DNA of 64,000 bases from Tetmemena sp. SeJ-2015 (taxonomy: Eukaryota > Ciliophora > Spirotrichea > Sporadotrichida > Oxytrichidae), in the NCBI GenBank assembly GCA_027382625.1, contig JAJKFJ010020708.1:92314-156313 (forward strand), given 5' to 3'. The translations under genes and the position numbers were made by a program. Below are positions 1 through 10,619 of the stretch, piece after piece. Positions within the stretch are counted from its first letter, which is position 1. The number at the start of each line of letters is the position of its first letter. Under the pieces are notes generated by a model. It did not search any database, was not told the DNA's origin, and worked only from the letters and a program-made list of their open reading frames with translations.

Positions 1-559
1 TGCATAGGCTTTATTTGGGCATAAATGTTTCTTCTACTCTTCATTTTTCATTATCTTCGATTCTAAATTTAATAATTTTGTCATTTCAAAAACATTACAA
101 ATTTTAATAAAAAAGAATTCTCATAATTTATTTTCAAAAGAGTTTTACTTCTTTGACTATTTTTTTATCTCTGATCATTAATCTTTACTTTAAAAGTATT
201 AATATGATGTGAAGACTGTAGTTTTTAAACCCAATAAGCATATTTAAGAGCAACAAAATTTTGAAGATTTGCAACAATAATGCTTTTTATAAAATTTATA
301 GAATTTATGATCCCTAAAATATCATCAGTATGAGAATACTTAAATTATTCTCAGTTTTCTTTCTAAATAATTCACAAGTTATCTTAACTATGAAACTAAT
401 TAAACTAAAAGAGATTGTAACTGTTTGGAGCTGCCAGGAAAATGAGGTTGCTAAAAGTTGCCACTCCATTCGACACTGTAACTTGCTTAGTGCCAGAAAC
501 TTAACCATTTGAATTTACCTAATCAATAGAGATGCTCCTATTCAAGTTAACACGAGAAT

Positions 560-1360
560 TACTTACGTTTTAAAAATAAATTAATATAATAATAAATCTT
601 CGAATCATTAGTCATTCTCTATCCCTCAGCGTCAAGGAGTTCAGCTGTGATAACTCCAGTATATAATTAGCCACTGGCTACATTATTACTCAAAGTCACT
701 TCTATAACTCTCACATCGGTTGCATAGCTAGCTATATTGCTTCCATAAACTGCATAGTTAGATTATCCAAATGTAGAAGTCAAGTTAAACTTCAAACAAT
801 AAATTTACCTTTTAAAAGTATAATTTTCTAGATTTATCGATAGTTGGTGAGTAAGAATTGTAAGTGATAGCTCCTCCAGAGATAGATGCAATATTTTAAT
901 CGAAATAGCTTGTTGTGATGTTGTAGAAGCACTTCTACGCTATTTCAAATTATTATTGATACCACTATTCTTACACAACTAACAAAGCAGTGAAAAAAAT
1001 AAAATAAGTGAGAGAGCTCCGCCTCTTTAAGCCTAGTTATTTATGAATGTACTATTTATTAATCTAAGATTAGTATTCTGTAGTCTAAAAAATTAATATA
1101 AACGATATTCATTTAAATAGTCTCATAGCTCCACCATCCTAAGTATTTTGAAGATTAAGCATTGAGCAATTTGTCAACTAGATAGTAGAGCTCTAAGCTA
1201 TAATTCCTCTTAGACTCAGCAAATTTAGTATCATTTCAGTTCTGTTTGCCTGATTCGAGCTATTAGTGCTATTTGCCAAGGTACTGTTTATTGTTGTAGT
1301 CAAATTTGACTAAAATGTAGATGTGATCGTTGTAGAGGACGATATAGTATAGCTTAAGTG
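560..1360 (-). CDS. Beta-helix surface protein gene, C-terminal blocks
   Basis: Reading the minus strand with TAA/TAG as Gln gives three consecutive coding blocks at about 1360-1110, 990-828 and 785-566. They contain Asn/Thr/Ser-rich repeats typical of ciliate parallel beta-helix (pectin-lyase-like) surface proteins: LTNCSMLNLQNTQDGGAM, then NIASISGGAITYNSYSP, then FGQSNYAVYGSNIASY followed by a VASGQ...AELLDAEGQ segment. In this ciliate family the NIASY plus ASGQ...L-D-DGQ part normally follows the helix, so the order fits. The frame changes between blocks, so introns, IESs or damage separate them; I could not place the junctions with certainty. The likely role is an extracellular or membrane adhesin-like protein; this is inferred from the repeat type only. 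It is probably the 3' part of one gene with the blocks at 2278-2580 and 4097-4760. Confidence 0.5.
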
Positions 1361-1369
1361 AAAGCAAAT

Positions 1370-2270
1370 TAATTATTGGCTAATACAATTATGGGGAATT
1401 AAATAAATGGAATATATAATTAGCATACAAATTTATACACTCGTCTCAATACAAAATTATTAAAATTTATTAGCATACTTTTAACTCAACAATATCTATA
1501 AAATATTACATAAATGAATGAAGTTTACTTAAAAAGAGAGTGTCAATAAAGTTTGCTTGGGAGTATTAAACTTTAATCAAGTTTCCAGTAAAATTATAGA
1601 TGCTGCAGTTTAGGAAGGTCGTATTCTTACTTCTCATTATGTAAACTCTTTCAATAATCACAATTATTGACTTTATTTTAATGTCTTTAAATAAGAAAAA
1701 TATAAATTTTGTCTTATATTATTTTAATTATAAAATGATTTTTCTTCAGACTCTGATTTGATTCTAAGATTTAAACTATCTATCTTAAAATCTTTTGCTT
1801 ATTATTAATTCTTTTGTAAGAATATTTAAGGTTGCAAAAGCTTTGAAGCTCATTTGATTTATAGCGGTACAAGTTAATGCAACACCACCAAATTTTTGGG
1901 GTGTGTGCGGTATGGGCTATCGCACAGTGGGTGACTCAAGGACCTAAATTTTACTGTAAAAAATAATCTCTATAAAATGATAGAATTTATTAAATTCATG
2001 TAGAAAATTTGATTCAAGATTACTAAAAACGTATATTAAATTAAAAATTGATAAATAAAAAAAGAGAAATTTATTATAAAATTTTACACTTATTTAGCTT
2101 AATAACAAAGGCAATAATATTTTATATTTAGAAGATTTCTGCAGATTAAAAGTTTACACGATAGGGTCAGATCCTAATTTCTTGACATTTTATATTGTAA
2201 CATTCTTCATAAAAGAATTACTAAGATCTATTCTTATGGCTAAGTCTCTATAATTTATAAATCACACCTA
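1370..2270. other. AT-rich stretch without a clear gene
   Basis: No frame continues the neighbouring beta-helix blocks here. A somewhat GC-richer patch at about 1870-1930 keeps a short plus-strand frame open, but I do not recognise it. It is most likely intron, IES or spacer DNA of the minus-strand gene. Confidence 0.3.
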
Positions 2271-2277
2271 ATTATTT

Positions 2278-2580
2278 ATTTGATCATACTTGAGAGAACA
2301 ATATTGAAGAAGAGAGTACTGATTATTGTAATGTTTGAGCTCTTGGCAAATATTCCTTGCAAATTCATGTTTTGGATGCTGCTATTAGTAAGTCTCAATT
2401 TGCTATTCTTCTGTAGAGAAAACAAGTACTGAGGTCTAAAAACAAATGAATTTAACTTAGTGGAGAGTTAGATTGGAATCTTCCATTAGTCATAGTTATG
2501 TTGTTAACTTAAGCTATGCTTTGGATAATGGATATGTATGAAGTGTCTTAGCTTCCAATTACGATGTTGTTAATGAGAGT
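2278..2580 (-). CDS. Beta-helix surface protein gene, middle blocks
   Basis: Two minus-strand blocks (about 2580-2440 and 2405-2278) read as beta-helix repeats: AQVNNITMTNGRFQSNS and then LTNSSIQNMNLQGIFAKS with SSNITIISTLFFNIV. They show the same N-S/T-rich short-strand repeat pattern as the blocks at 560-1360 and 4097-4760, and they lie in the same orientation. The frame shifts between them, so a short intron, IES or lesion lies at about 2405-2440. The opposite strand also has open frames here, but they lack any repeat logic. Confidence 0.45.
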
Positions 2581-3011
2581 ACTGTTTATTTCTAATTACG
2601 AGGTAAAAGCACTGAGCAGTTTAGTCTCTGATTAAAACTGACACCCTTGTATTGAGAAATACCCTCTCATGATTTGAATCGAGTAGAGATCGCCATTTGA
2701 TAACTCGCTCTAAATAACAGGCAGTAGTTATGTAAACTTAGCCAAGTAGTAAGAGGGGATGTACTTTTATTGAAATTGACTCACAGAAATTATTAAATTC
2801 AAATATTATTGCAAATTTTTTAATGCTCAAATATATCAAATTATCTATGCTATTTAAATTTTAAAAGCATTTAGAATCCTTTTCTGATTCTTAAATTTTT
2901 TTATATCTAAATTCATTTAATAGCAAACTTAACTATTAATATATAAATATTTACCCTAGAAACTATAAAAATTTTTTTATGTCCTCCAATTAATCTATCT
3001 ATTAAGTTATA

Positions 3012-3710
3012 GTTCATGATCGAGCGTAATTAGGATGAAAGCACATATAATCAATTTTCATTTTAACATCATCTAATTAAAAGGCTTTAATAAAACCTAT
3101 TTAAGCAAATTGTAATATCGAATTATGGGTGTTTGTTCTCTCTGAAGCGCGGTGACTTAGTTTGAAGTCTTCAATTCAGCCTTTCGTGTAGTTCTTGTTT
3201 TGAGGTTTGAGCATTTATCTGTACCTGGCCCTTTGAGAATTTTGACTTGCAGTTTTTTTTTTTTACCCTGATCTTTGCTTGTCATTTTCATGCACCATTG
3301 ATTATTCCATTTTAATTCTCAAAGTGAGTCAATTAGGGCTTCCCTTTTTGCATTCCCCTTGCCCTCCTTTTTTGAGTTAATTTTTATCAGGAAATGAGAT
3401 TTGCTAAAGGGTTTCCTCAAATATTTTTTCATTGCAAAATTTTTTAGGGGGAAGGCAAGAGTATGATTCTGGCAGGAGGTCACCAAAAAATGTTCCGAAA
3501 TCCCTAATGTATTTCTGGGGAAAATCTTTGATTCAAAGCAGGATAAGTAAATGGCATCACAATGCAGTGTCATTCAAGTTCGATCAAGATACTGTGCTAG
3601 TTGATCTGCTATTGACTTGGAAAACAACATTTTGAGTATATATTATTAAAATAAGAAACAGTTTCTTTTATCAATTAAAACTACTTCCACAATTACGCTC
3701 GATCATGAAC
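3012..3710. mobile_element. 699-bp Tc1/mariner-like element with 20-bp TIRs and TA target duplication
   Basis: The left end gttcatgatcgagcgtaatt (3012-3031) is the exact inverse complement of the right end (3691-3710), and a TA dinucleotide flanks both sides (3010-3011 and 3711-3712). Terminal inverted repeats plus a TA duplication are the hallmark of Tc1/mariner-type insertions. The interior is less AT-rich than its surroundings and holds only short frames (for example 3432-3635 on plus), with no DDE motif that I can see, so it is probably a non-autonomous derivative. It lies inside the span of the minus-strand beta-helix gene. A related terminus lies alone at 59149-59168. Confidence 0.85.
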
Positions 3711-4096
3711 TATTAGGTAAATATCATTTAATTCTTATTAAAATATTTGTATTGAATAAGTTGTAATTTTTGTAAAATTATTAAGTTTTGGGTAAAATTT
3801 GAGTTGATAATTTGAGATTTAGAGGAAACTGCATCAACAATGCCTATAAGTGAGTTTTTTAATCCATTGACCTAAGAAAAGACTTTTATTTATTTGTTAA
3901 GCTACTATTCCTAACAGTGAATAAATTAATTAATGATTCAAGCATTCTCATTGACTGAAGCAAACCCATTTTTAATAGCTGCACACTGATAGAATGTGCA
4001 ATTATCTATAAACACTTGCGCCTCGTACGCAAACATTATTCCCCCTTCATATGCTACTATTCATAATCATTATAATTTGTAACTTAAAAATTAAAA

Positions 4097-4760
4097 TTAC
4101 AAAGCATTGCATAATTTTATAACTATGTTGCTGAAGTAACTATTTTTGAGAGTGACTATTGTGTCATTAGAGTCTGCGAGAACGAAGCCACCCCTCTTTT
4201 GATTGAATCCATATCTTATGGATGAGTCCATCAATGTGAACTGAGTTTTGCTTCTTACAATCACCATTGAAGTTAAGTTTGAAGTCAGATTCAAATAAAA
4301 TTATGATTTAGCATCGTCACGTTCTTGAAAAGCACTATCAAAGGTATTAATTACTATATTATATTTTATATATAAATGTAAATAATAATAATATTTGTCA
4401 TAATTGTTTAACATTAAATACAATTTAGCTTTATATAAGGTACTGCAGTTGAATTATTTTCAGCAGCTTCAAAATAGAAACTTGAAATGTTAACTAAATA
4501 GAATAAGCTATTCTAAATTACAAATGGCGCTTTCATGTTACTTTCAACCCTCATTATGTAAATATTCAATATCTTAAATGATTATATAGTTGACAAATTT
4601 GGAACTAAATTTGTAATCTGAGAGAGTTAGATTATCAAATTAAACCTGGAAATTAGAGGAGGTGTAGAAGTCTCCAAAGTAAATGAAGGTGGATTGTTTC
4701 ACAAGGAATGCTTTTTATATTTGCAGGTTCTTCAAAATAATAAACAAGGAGAGAGAATCA
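4097..4760 (-). CDS. Beta-helix surface protein gene, N-terminal blocks
   Basis: The minus strand carries three blocks at about 4760-4570, 4560-4420 and 4294-4097. They include FDNLTLSDYKFSSKFVNY, then APFVIQNSLFYLVNIS, then a Met-started frame with GGFVLADSNDTIVTLKNS and YFSNIV. The repeated N-x-S/T, L-x-N-S-x-F and GG-x-F pattern is that of ciliate beta-helix surface proteins. Frames change between blocks, and AT-rich spacers with possible GT-AG borders lie between them. I do not see a convincing start codon or signal peptide upstream, so the 5' end is unresolved. Confidence 0.45.
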
Positions 4761-4769
4761 ATTATAAAT

Positions 4770-5840
4770 ATGATACTTTTAAATTTATATTTGATTTTAA
4801 ATTCTCATATAAGTATGGCAAGTTATATAACAATTTATAATGAATAAATGATGATTTTTATATTTTAAGAATAGTTATGATTGGAAGGGTTTAGATTAGT
4901 ATCATCTTGATTCAGGTCAATCACAGAGAGGAAGTTGAGTTAGCATTATTTCATGGAAAAGTCACTTATTGATGATGATATATTTTTGTTGCTCTTTATC
5001 AAGATTTATCTCATTTTAAATTAAATTGATTCATATCAATTATATCTTTGTTAAATTTCTTAACTTTAATGCATTCTATGATGCGAAATAAAATGAAGGA
5101 ACTTTTTGGATGAAGATGAATTTTAAATTAATAAAAAATAATTTCGCCTTAAAACATATTTTTAATAGCTTTTAGAGTGATTTGTTTCTAGGAAGAAAGA
5201 AAAGCCAATCTTCATTTTGTAAGCTTCTCCCATCAAGGAATTCAAATCTCAATTAATCCTTCAAATCTAAAAATGAAAAATAAAATAGGAATGAAGATGC
5301 TAAAAACTAAATTATGCAATGAGGTAAATTAAAAGGTGTGAGGTATGCCAGTACCTAGCAAACGTAGAAGGTGTTGAAAAACTTAATATCATAATCCAAG
5401 ATTATCTACATTTTTTCTCAGAAGTAAAAAATGAATAATGATTACACAGTTACCGTCGATAAAGAAAATATGTGGGAGTTGTAAGAGTATTACACAGTTT
5501 CTTAATTAGGATTTGGTCTTAAAAATAAAAACTTAAGATTTGCTATAAAAAAATATTGATTATATTTTATTTTTAATGGTTTTATAATTGCTTTAATTAA
5601 AAAAATAATTTAAATTAAGGTATTAAACAAAATGTGCTTTCAAAATTTGAAATTAAAAAATAAAAAACAGCCACTATAATTAAATAAAATTATTTTCTAA
5701 ATATTAAACTAATAATATAGAATGAAATTGTTAGAATTTTTAATATTTCTTATAATAAATTTTGACAGGAAGGATAGTGAGCAGCGATTTAATTAATAAT
5801 TTCAATTTTTAATATCATTAATTTAAAATAAAATTATAAA
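4770..5840. other. Spacer with a short echo of the 12-kb inverted-repeat element
   Basis: No coding frame is convincing here. At 5666-5679 the string aacagccactata matches the end region of the inverted-repeat element at 11756-12274 and is likewise followed by a T/A-rich run, so it may be a decayed terminus of that family. The remainder is AT-rich and unassigned. Confidence 0.3.
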
Positions 5841-5844
5841 ATAA

Positions 5845-6263
5845 ATGCTCAAAGAGATAGACACAAGGATCAAACCACCCCACATTTATCATTATATTAA
5901 AGAATTAAAACAGAGGTAAGTAAACCTTGAGTCTCTAAAAATAATAATGATGATAACTATTAAGTTTAGCTAAGATTTATAAAAATTTATAATTATTTTA
6001 ATTAACTAATCATGCTATTTAGAAAGCGCACTTGATGAGGACTAAAAGTCATTAAAAGCATTAGTTATTTAAACTCAATCAATGCAGCTCATTTATAAAC
6101 TAAGGTAAAAGAGAAGAATAAGTTCAAACCTACGAAGAAGGTAACTCTCAACATATAAATCACAAATTTTGACAGATTACCTATAGAGTAAGAGCTTAAA
6201 AACTAACAAAATAAGTTATAGAAATACATTCCATTAAAGAATAGATAAGAGAAAAAAATATGA
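5845..6263 (+). CDS. Small basic protein, three exons, unknown function
   Basis: An ATG at 5845 opens a frame that is kept through two GT-AG introns: exon 1 5845-5915, intron 5916-6026, exon 2 6027-6140, intron 6141-6175, exon 3 6176-6263 ending in TGA. The three exons total 273 nt, or 90 residues. The product starts MLKEIDTRIKPPHIY, is rich in Lys, Gln and Leu (for example SALDEDQKSLKALVIQ and PIEQELKNQQNKLQKY) and looks helical. I recognise no family. The 3' end is uncertain, because the C-terminal exon found in the palindrome 1.5 kb downstream (7703-8007) is in the same orientation and could belong to the same transcription unit. The intron phases agreeing at both junctions is the main support. 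Confidence 0.45.
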
Positions 6264-6269
6264 TTAAGT

Positions 6270-7010
6270 GCGAGGAAAGTGCCCATTTAAAATATTATTC
6301 GCTAATTATAAGTCTCTTTTTTAAAATGAACTTGTATTTGCAGTTTTCAATTGAATAATCATATTATGCCTATAAAATAAATCATTGTTAAAATGTAGCT
6401 ATTGTAGTAATCTCTTGATGTATAGTTAATATATTTAATTTAAATATTTCTTAGAAGTCTAGTTAAAATAACAAATGAGCAGGAAATGGAGACAGTTAAA
6501 GTATTATGATATTAGCTTTACAGATAATCAATATAATATTAATTCGTACTCTGCTTTACATAGGTGACAGGAATTAAAAAAAAAACTTTAATTTCAACTT
6601 TTAATGTTTTAGCTAAAAATTGAATACACATAATTTATTTTTAGTTGATTGAGTTGAATGAAACATTTTGTAAGTTTATTTATTCCAAGAAGGAGCATGA
6701 GATAAACTAAGAACAAAATATCTCAAATTTCATAGATAAATATTAATGCAAAATTTATTGAAAAACATAATTTTTATTAAAATGAGACTAAGAATTTATT
6801 TTATAAATTCAATTTTTATTATTCAAACTAGAAAAATATTTATAAAAAACATCATTCATAATTTAATTATTTAAAATGAACTTAAGTTTAATATTTATCA
6901 TAAGCAATTTAATATAAGTTTAAGTGCAGTATTTCCAGAGAGAACTAAAAATAATAATTTTATGAATATTTAAATTAAATTTTTGGGAGCACTTACATAT
7001 AAATTAAAAT
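6270..7010. other. AT-rich spacer, possible exon scraps
   Basis: A plus-strand frame stays open under the Gln code at about 6670-6880, and another short one lies at 6450-6505, but neither has flanking signals I trust. They might be internal exons linking the gene at 5845 to the palindrome arm; otherwise nothing is seen. Confidence 0.25.
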
Positions 7011-7106
7011 GTGGAGTTAAAGATGAATTTTTTGCAATTGAGTAAATTTACAGAAAGAATCAAAACACTCGATATATACGCGTTCTTGTTGTCCTGTATT
7101 CATCGT

Positions 7107-7411
7107 TCACTGTGCTTCATTCACCTCACTTTCCCCAAGTTTTTCAAAGATTGGAGCTTTAGTAAGGAGTTTCCTATCTCGAGTATTCGTTATTGTAGTT
7201 ACATGCTTCCGAGATATGATAGTCTGACCATTGGAGATTGTAGCTGCTCCACTTCTGAACGTTTTGATATCATTTTTAGTTTGTTTCACTAAAGGAACTG
7301 CATTCTTGTCTTGAATCCTCTTCTGAAATGATACCTTTATCTGAACTCTTAAGATGCATTCACTCCATTAATACTAGCTGGAATTTTAATAGAAATGGAA
7401 TTCTTAATTAA
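7107..7411 (-). CDS. 3' coding segment of an unknown gene, inverted copy (left arm)
   Basis: This is the mirror image of the segment at 7703-8007, with the same predicted peptide and the same stop. Transcription would run leftward, away from the palindrome centre. Only one of the two copies is likely to lie in a functional context, and the right-arm copy points the same way as the small gene at 5845. No start codon is visible in the segment, so it is a 3' fragment. Confidence 0.4.
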
Positions 7412-7702
7412 ATAATCACTCTAGCCTCATAAATTAATTAAGACTAGGCAAACTTGAATTAAGAATAGTGTCATTGTAATTAAGAACTTAATAAGCTTAA
7501 TCTATTAAAGAGAAATTAGTTTTTAAGAACATTAAGAATGTTTGCATTAAAAGTGATTAACTTTTAATGCAAACATTCTTAATGTTCTTAAAAACTAATT
7601 TCTCTTTAATAGATTAAGCTTATTAAGTTCTTAATTACAATGACACTATTCTTAATTCAAGTTTGCCTAGTCTTAATTAATTTATGAGGCTAGAGTGATT
7701 AT

Positions 7703-8007
7703 TTAATTAAGAATTCCATTTCTATTAAAATTCCAGCTAGTATTAATGGAGTGAATGCATCTTAAGAGTTCAGATAAAGGTATCATTTCAGAAGAGGATT
7801 CAAGACAAGAATGCAGTTCCTTTAGTGAAACAAACTAAAAATGATATCAAAACGTTCAGAAGTGGAGCAGCTACAATCTCCAATGGTCAGACTATCATAT
7901 CTCGGAAGCATGTAACTACAATAACGAATACTCGAGATAGGAAACTCCTTACTAAAGCTCCAATCTTTGAAAAACTTGGGGAAAGTGAGGTGAATGAAGC
8001 ACAGTGA
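7703..8007 (+). CDS. 3' coding segment of an unknown gene (right arm)
   Basis: An uninterrupted frame of about 100 codons ends in TGA at 8005-8007. Its residues include KVSFQKRIQDKNAVPLV, then FRSGAATISNGQTIISRKHV, and it ends IFEKLGESEVNEAQ. Codon choice is richer in G and C than in the neighbourhood, as expected for real coding DNA. No ATG is seen upstream before the frame is lost; a plausible splice acceptor (ccagctag) lies just before it. It is therefore read as the last exon, or last macronuclear-destined segment, of a gene. I do not recognise the family. Confidence 0.45.
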
Positions 8008-8379
8008 ACGATGAATACAGGACAACAAGAACGCGTATATATCGAGTGTTTTGATTCTTTCTGTAAATTTACTCAATTGCAAAAAATTCATCTTTAATAA
8101 TGGAGAAAGAGGTTAAATAATTATTTGTCTCCAAAAGATTATTCTCAAAAGCAGTTATGTTATTTAGCTCTGAATTGCTTAGCACCAAATATTTATATTA
8201 ATTTAATGTTAAAATTGGATGACTAGTAATCTCAAATTTTAATCGACATAAGGAACCATCTATGAGGGCAAGTGATAGATTTCTAGATTAGTAATCATAC
8301 TGTAAATGAGTGCATATATTATGGTTAGCTCAGAAGTCATAAATTAATAAATCTATTCACAAAATTGAATCTGCATAAT

Positions 8380-8850
8380 TTAATATTCTCGAAACCTTCT
8401 CTTACGATCAAGAACCCTAAGGAGAAATAACAAACATTTAAAATAGTCCATGAAATCTGAAAAATGTCACTCAGTTAAGTATTAAATTTGGCTTTTTATT
8501 AGATAAAGATAGAATGCTTGAAAAGAAGACAGCTGTGAATATCTGCATAATTAAATTTTAAGAAGTCACTTAAAACAGCATAATTTCTAAAATATTGTTG
8601 TAAATACTATGACTCGATTTTTGCCTAGCGTAAAGAATAATGGAGTATAAAAATAGGTGTCATTGCTAAGACTTTAAGATGTTAATTTGGAATTTTCACC
8701 GTAGATACTAGTATTGTGTGTCACTATCTATTATGTAAAGTTAAGTGCTTGAATATTGCATTAAAGTAGTAGTTAAGCTTGTGCTGTTATATCCTCCCTA
8801 AAGGGCTGTTATTTAAATCATTTTAATCTTTATATTAAAGTAGATTAAGA
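8380..8850 (+). pseudogene. LRR-like coding fragments
   Basis: With TAA/TAG as Gln, plus-strand frames read NLKNVTQLSIKFGFLL near 8455-8620 and SLLRLQDVNLEFSPQI near 8640-8760. The L-x-x-L-x-I/V spacing resembles the leucine-rich-repeat parts of the F-box families farther right. The frame breaks several times and no start is seen, so these are probably remnants of an LRR gene. The assignment is by pattern only. Confidence 0.3.
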
Positions 8851-9039
8851 TTACATTTAGGAAGTAGAAACCAGTCGCTAAGTTTTAATGCTTGAGTCCA
8901 CTAAATAAGGTGTAATTTTTAAAACCAAACTTACTTATCAAGTTTTAAGCTCTGAAATTATTTAATTTGACATTTTTGTGATTTTAAAAGAAGATAGGAA
9001 TCTTTAAAATATTTAATCTTTGATACGAGGGTTGAATTT

Positions 9040-9860
9040 TGAATAGTGAAGTTGTCCATTATCAAAGAAAAGCTAGAGTTGGTTGTTAATAAGCTCTATG
9101 AGGATAGTTAGAGTGTTATGTTTTCTAATTTTAGATTTGACAAGGTTAAATTTTCTAAGTCTGTGCTCAGTTCAATTAGATTTCCTCCCGCAGTAGAAAA
9201 CAAGTTTAAACGATTTAAGTAGAGACATTAGATAAATAGATATGCTAATATTTTCGAACTTAAATTCTAGAGTCTGGTATCCGATCTAGTCTGCTGAAAT
9301 AAGTTATTGCTATTCAATATTAAACTTTAAGTTTATTATTGAGTCTTCAAAATATCAAATTATAAAGTTAAAATCTAGGATCCATGAAGTAACACCAATT
9401 TCAGCTTACCAAATGATAAGGAGATAAGCCAGCTATTACTTTACTTAGGGAGCGTCCCAATATAGAGACGATATAAAATGGTAATCCATCCGTGAAGAAG
9501 TCTTGTTAAGGATGGCACTGGCCATTTTCTTACAGTAAGTTACTTTACAAATTGAAGAGTGAAGTCTTCAAGTCTAGCCTGAAGGCCCTATTCATTTTTC
9601 AGCCTCAAAGTCTAGGAAAAGTTTATGAGGCTTTTTTAATTAAAACTTTTTTAATAGTTGAAAAATATTCAAATAAGAGCATACTATGGTATTTTAATTT
9701 CCACTTTTCACCCTTGTTACTATAAAGTGTAGTATGGAGGGCAAGTCATAGTATACATAGTCACATTATTGGCAGATTCGTTTACCATATAGTCATTTTT
9801 GCAGATTACGCTTGTGTTTTATTGATGCCCTGATTTATTTTTTTTCCTTTTAAATCTTAA
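9040..9860 (+). CDS. Multi-segment coding region, possibly NADAR-like
   Basis: Two long frames are open under the ciliate code: about 9052-9297 (LSIIKEKLELVVNKLYED and onwards) and about 9290-9534. The second contains QYRDDIKWQSIREEVLLR followed by MALAIF. The spacing R-D-x-W-x-x-[IV]-[RK]-x-x-V-[ML]-L-x-x-x-A-x-x-x-F resembles the NADAR/YbiA fold signature (ADP-ribose-linked hydrolases), but several expected residues are missing or altered. The second frame runs into a good donor (CA/GTAAGT), giving an intron at 9535-9602 that ends tttttcag. The frame after the intron is less convincing. A multi-exon gene or a remnant of one is likely; the NADAR assignment is weak. Confidence 0.3.
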
Positions 9861-9869
9861 ATGATTGAG

Positions 9870-10430
9870 TCTGATTATTTAAGGCTGTCTGTAAAACTAA
9901 TATTTTATAAAGTTATATTCCTACTCCCAGGAAAATGAATAGCTTTAATTAATTTAACATACTTTGAAATTAAATATATAATACTTTAAATTAATTTAAA
10001 TAAATATTTAAAAATTGGTTTCCTTTATTTATATTAATCATCTCTACCCGGCTTACACCTCTATTAAATCAAAGATTCTATATAATAAACAGAAAAAATA
10101 TATTTAAAATCAACATGAATTACTAAGGATTTTTCAAAAATACTCATTTAAATCCAAGGGAATAACAGGAAGGAAAAGTGGATTACTTTGCTAAAGATAT
10201 TTATTTAATTTTTATTCTTTTTATATTACTGCATAACATATTAAACAGAGTTATAATTCATAAGAACATTTTATCAATAAAACATAGATCATCAACAAAT
10301 TTTTGGTGCTTTATATTATTACCATTCTGACATTAAGTAATTATAGCTGGAAATTTAATGGATATTAAATTAAATTTCGAATTTAATAAAAGTGAAATCA
10401 AAGAGGTAGTTTAAGTATTTCTAATCTAAA
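9870..10430. other. AT-rich spacer
   Basis: I see no coding frame, repeat or RNA gene here. Confidence 0.3.
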
Positions 10431-10442
10431 TAAATATTACGC

Positions 10443-10600
10443 CATTCGATTCCGCTTGAACTCTAAGAATTTTAAATCCTTGCAATTTTTGTGTGAGAGT
10501 TCTAAGTCCAGAGTTATAAGTGACATAAGTTTTTATGATATCAATATTTAGGTTAATGAGAGTACTATAACCTTATCTCGCTACTTCGGGGCTCTATGAA
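10443..10600 (+). pseudogene. Coding fragment paralogous to 14.9-15.15 kb
   Basis: A frame reading FRLNSKNFKSLQFLCESSKS then RVISDISFYDI ends in TGA near 10597. Its DNA matches the reverse complement of about 15040-15155 (shared words such as tccttgcaa and agagttataag). The two sites are therefore dispersed inverted copies of one sequence. The family is unknown; the Leu spacing would fit an LRR. Confidence 0.35.
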
Positions 10601-10619
10601 AACATATCTAGAAGAAATT

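Larger units (their letters stand above)
7017..8097. repeat. Near-perfect palindrome, 538-bp arms with 5-bp spacer
   Basis: The arm 7017-7554 is repeated in reverse complement at 7560-8097, with only gatta (7555-7559) between. The two arms look identical over the stretches compared and encode identical peptides. The match stops abruptly at both outer ends (ttaaagatgaa next to unlike flanks), so this is a discrete inverted duplication. I see no transposon-type terminal motif or target duplication. The arms contain protein-coding sequence, described separately. The very low divergence implies a recent event or ongoing gene conversion; an assembly artefact that joins a sequence to its own complement is a real alternative. 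Confidence 0.9.

Noticed and set aside
1860..1935. A possible tRNA in the GC-richer patch
   Set aside because: No acceptor stem, anticodon arm or T-arm consensus can be folded from it.
3319..3635. Opposite-strand ORFs inside the 699-bp element
   Set aside because: They overlap each other, show no transposase motif and depend on the lower AT content of the element; coding is not supported.
7017..8097. The palindrome as a CRISPR-like or rRNA inverted structure
   Set aside because: There are only two arms without spacers, and the content is protein-coding; no rRNA-like sequence is present.
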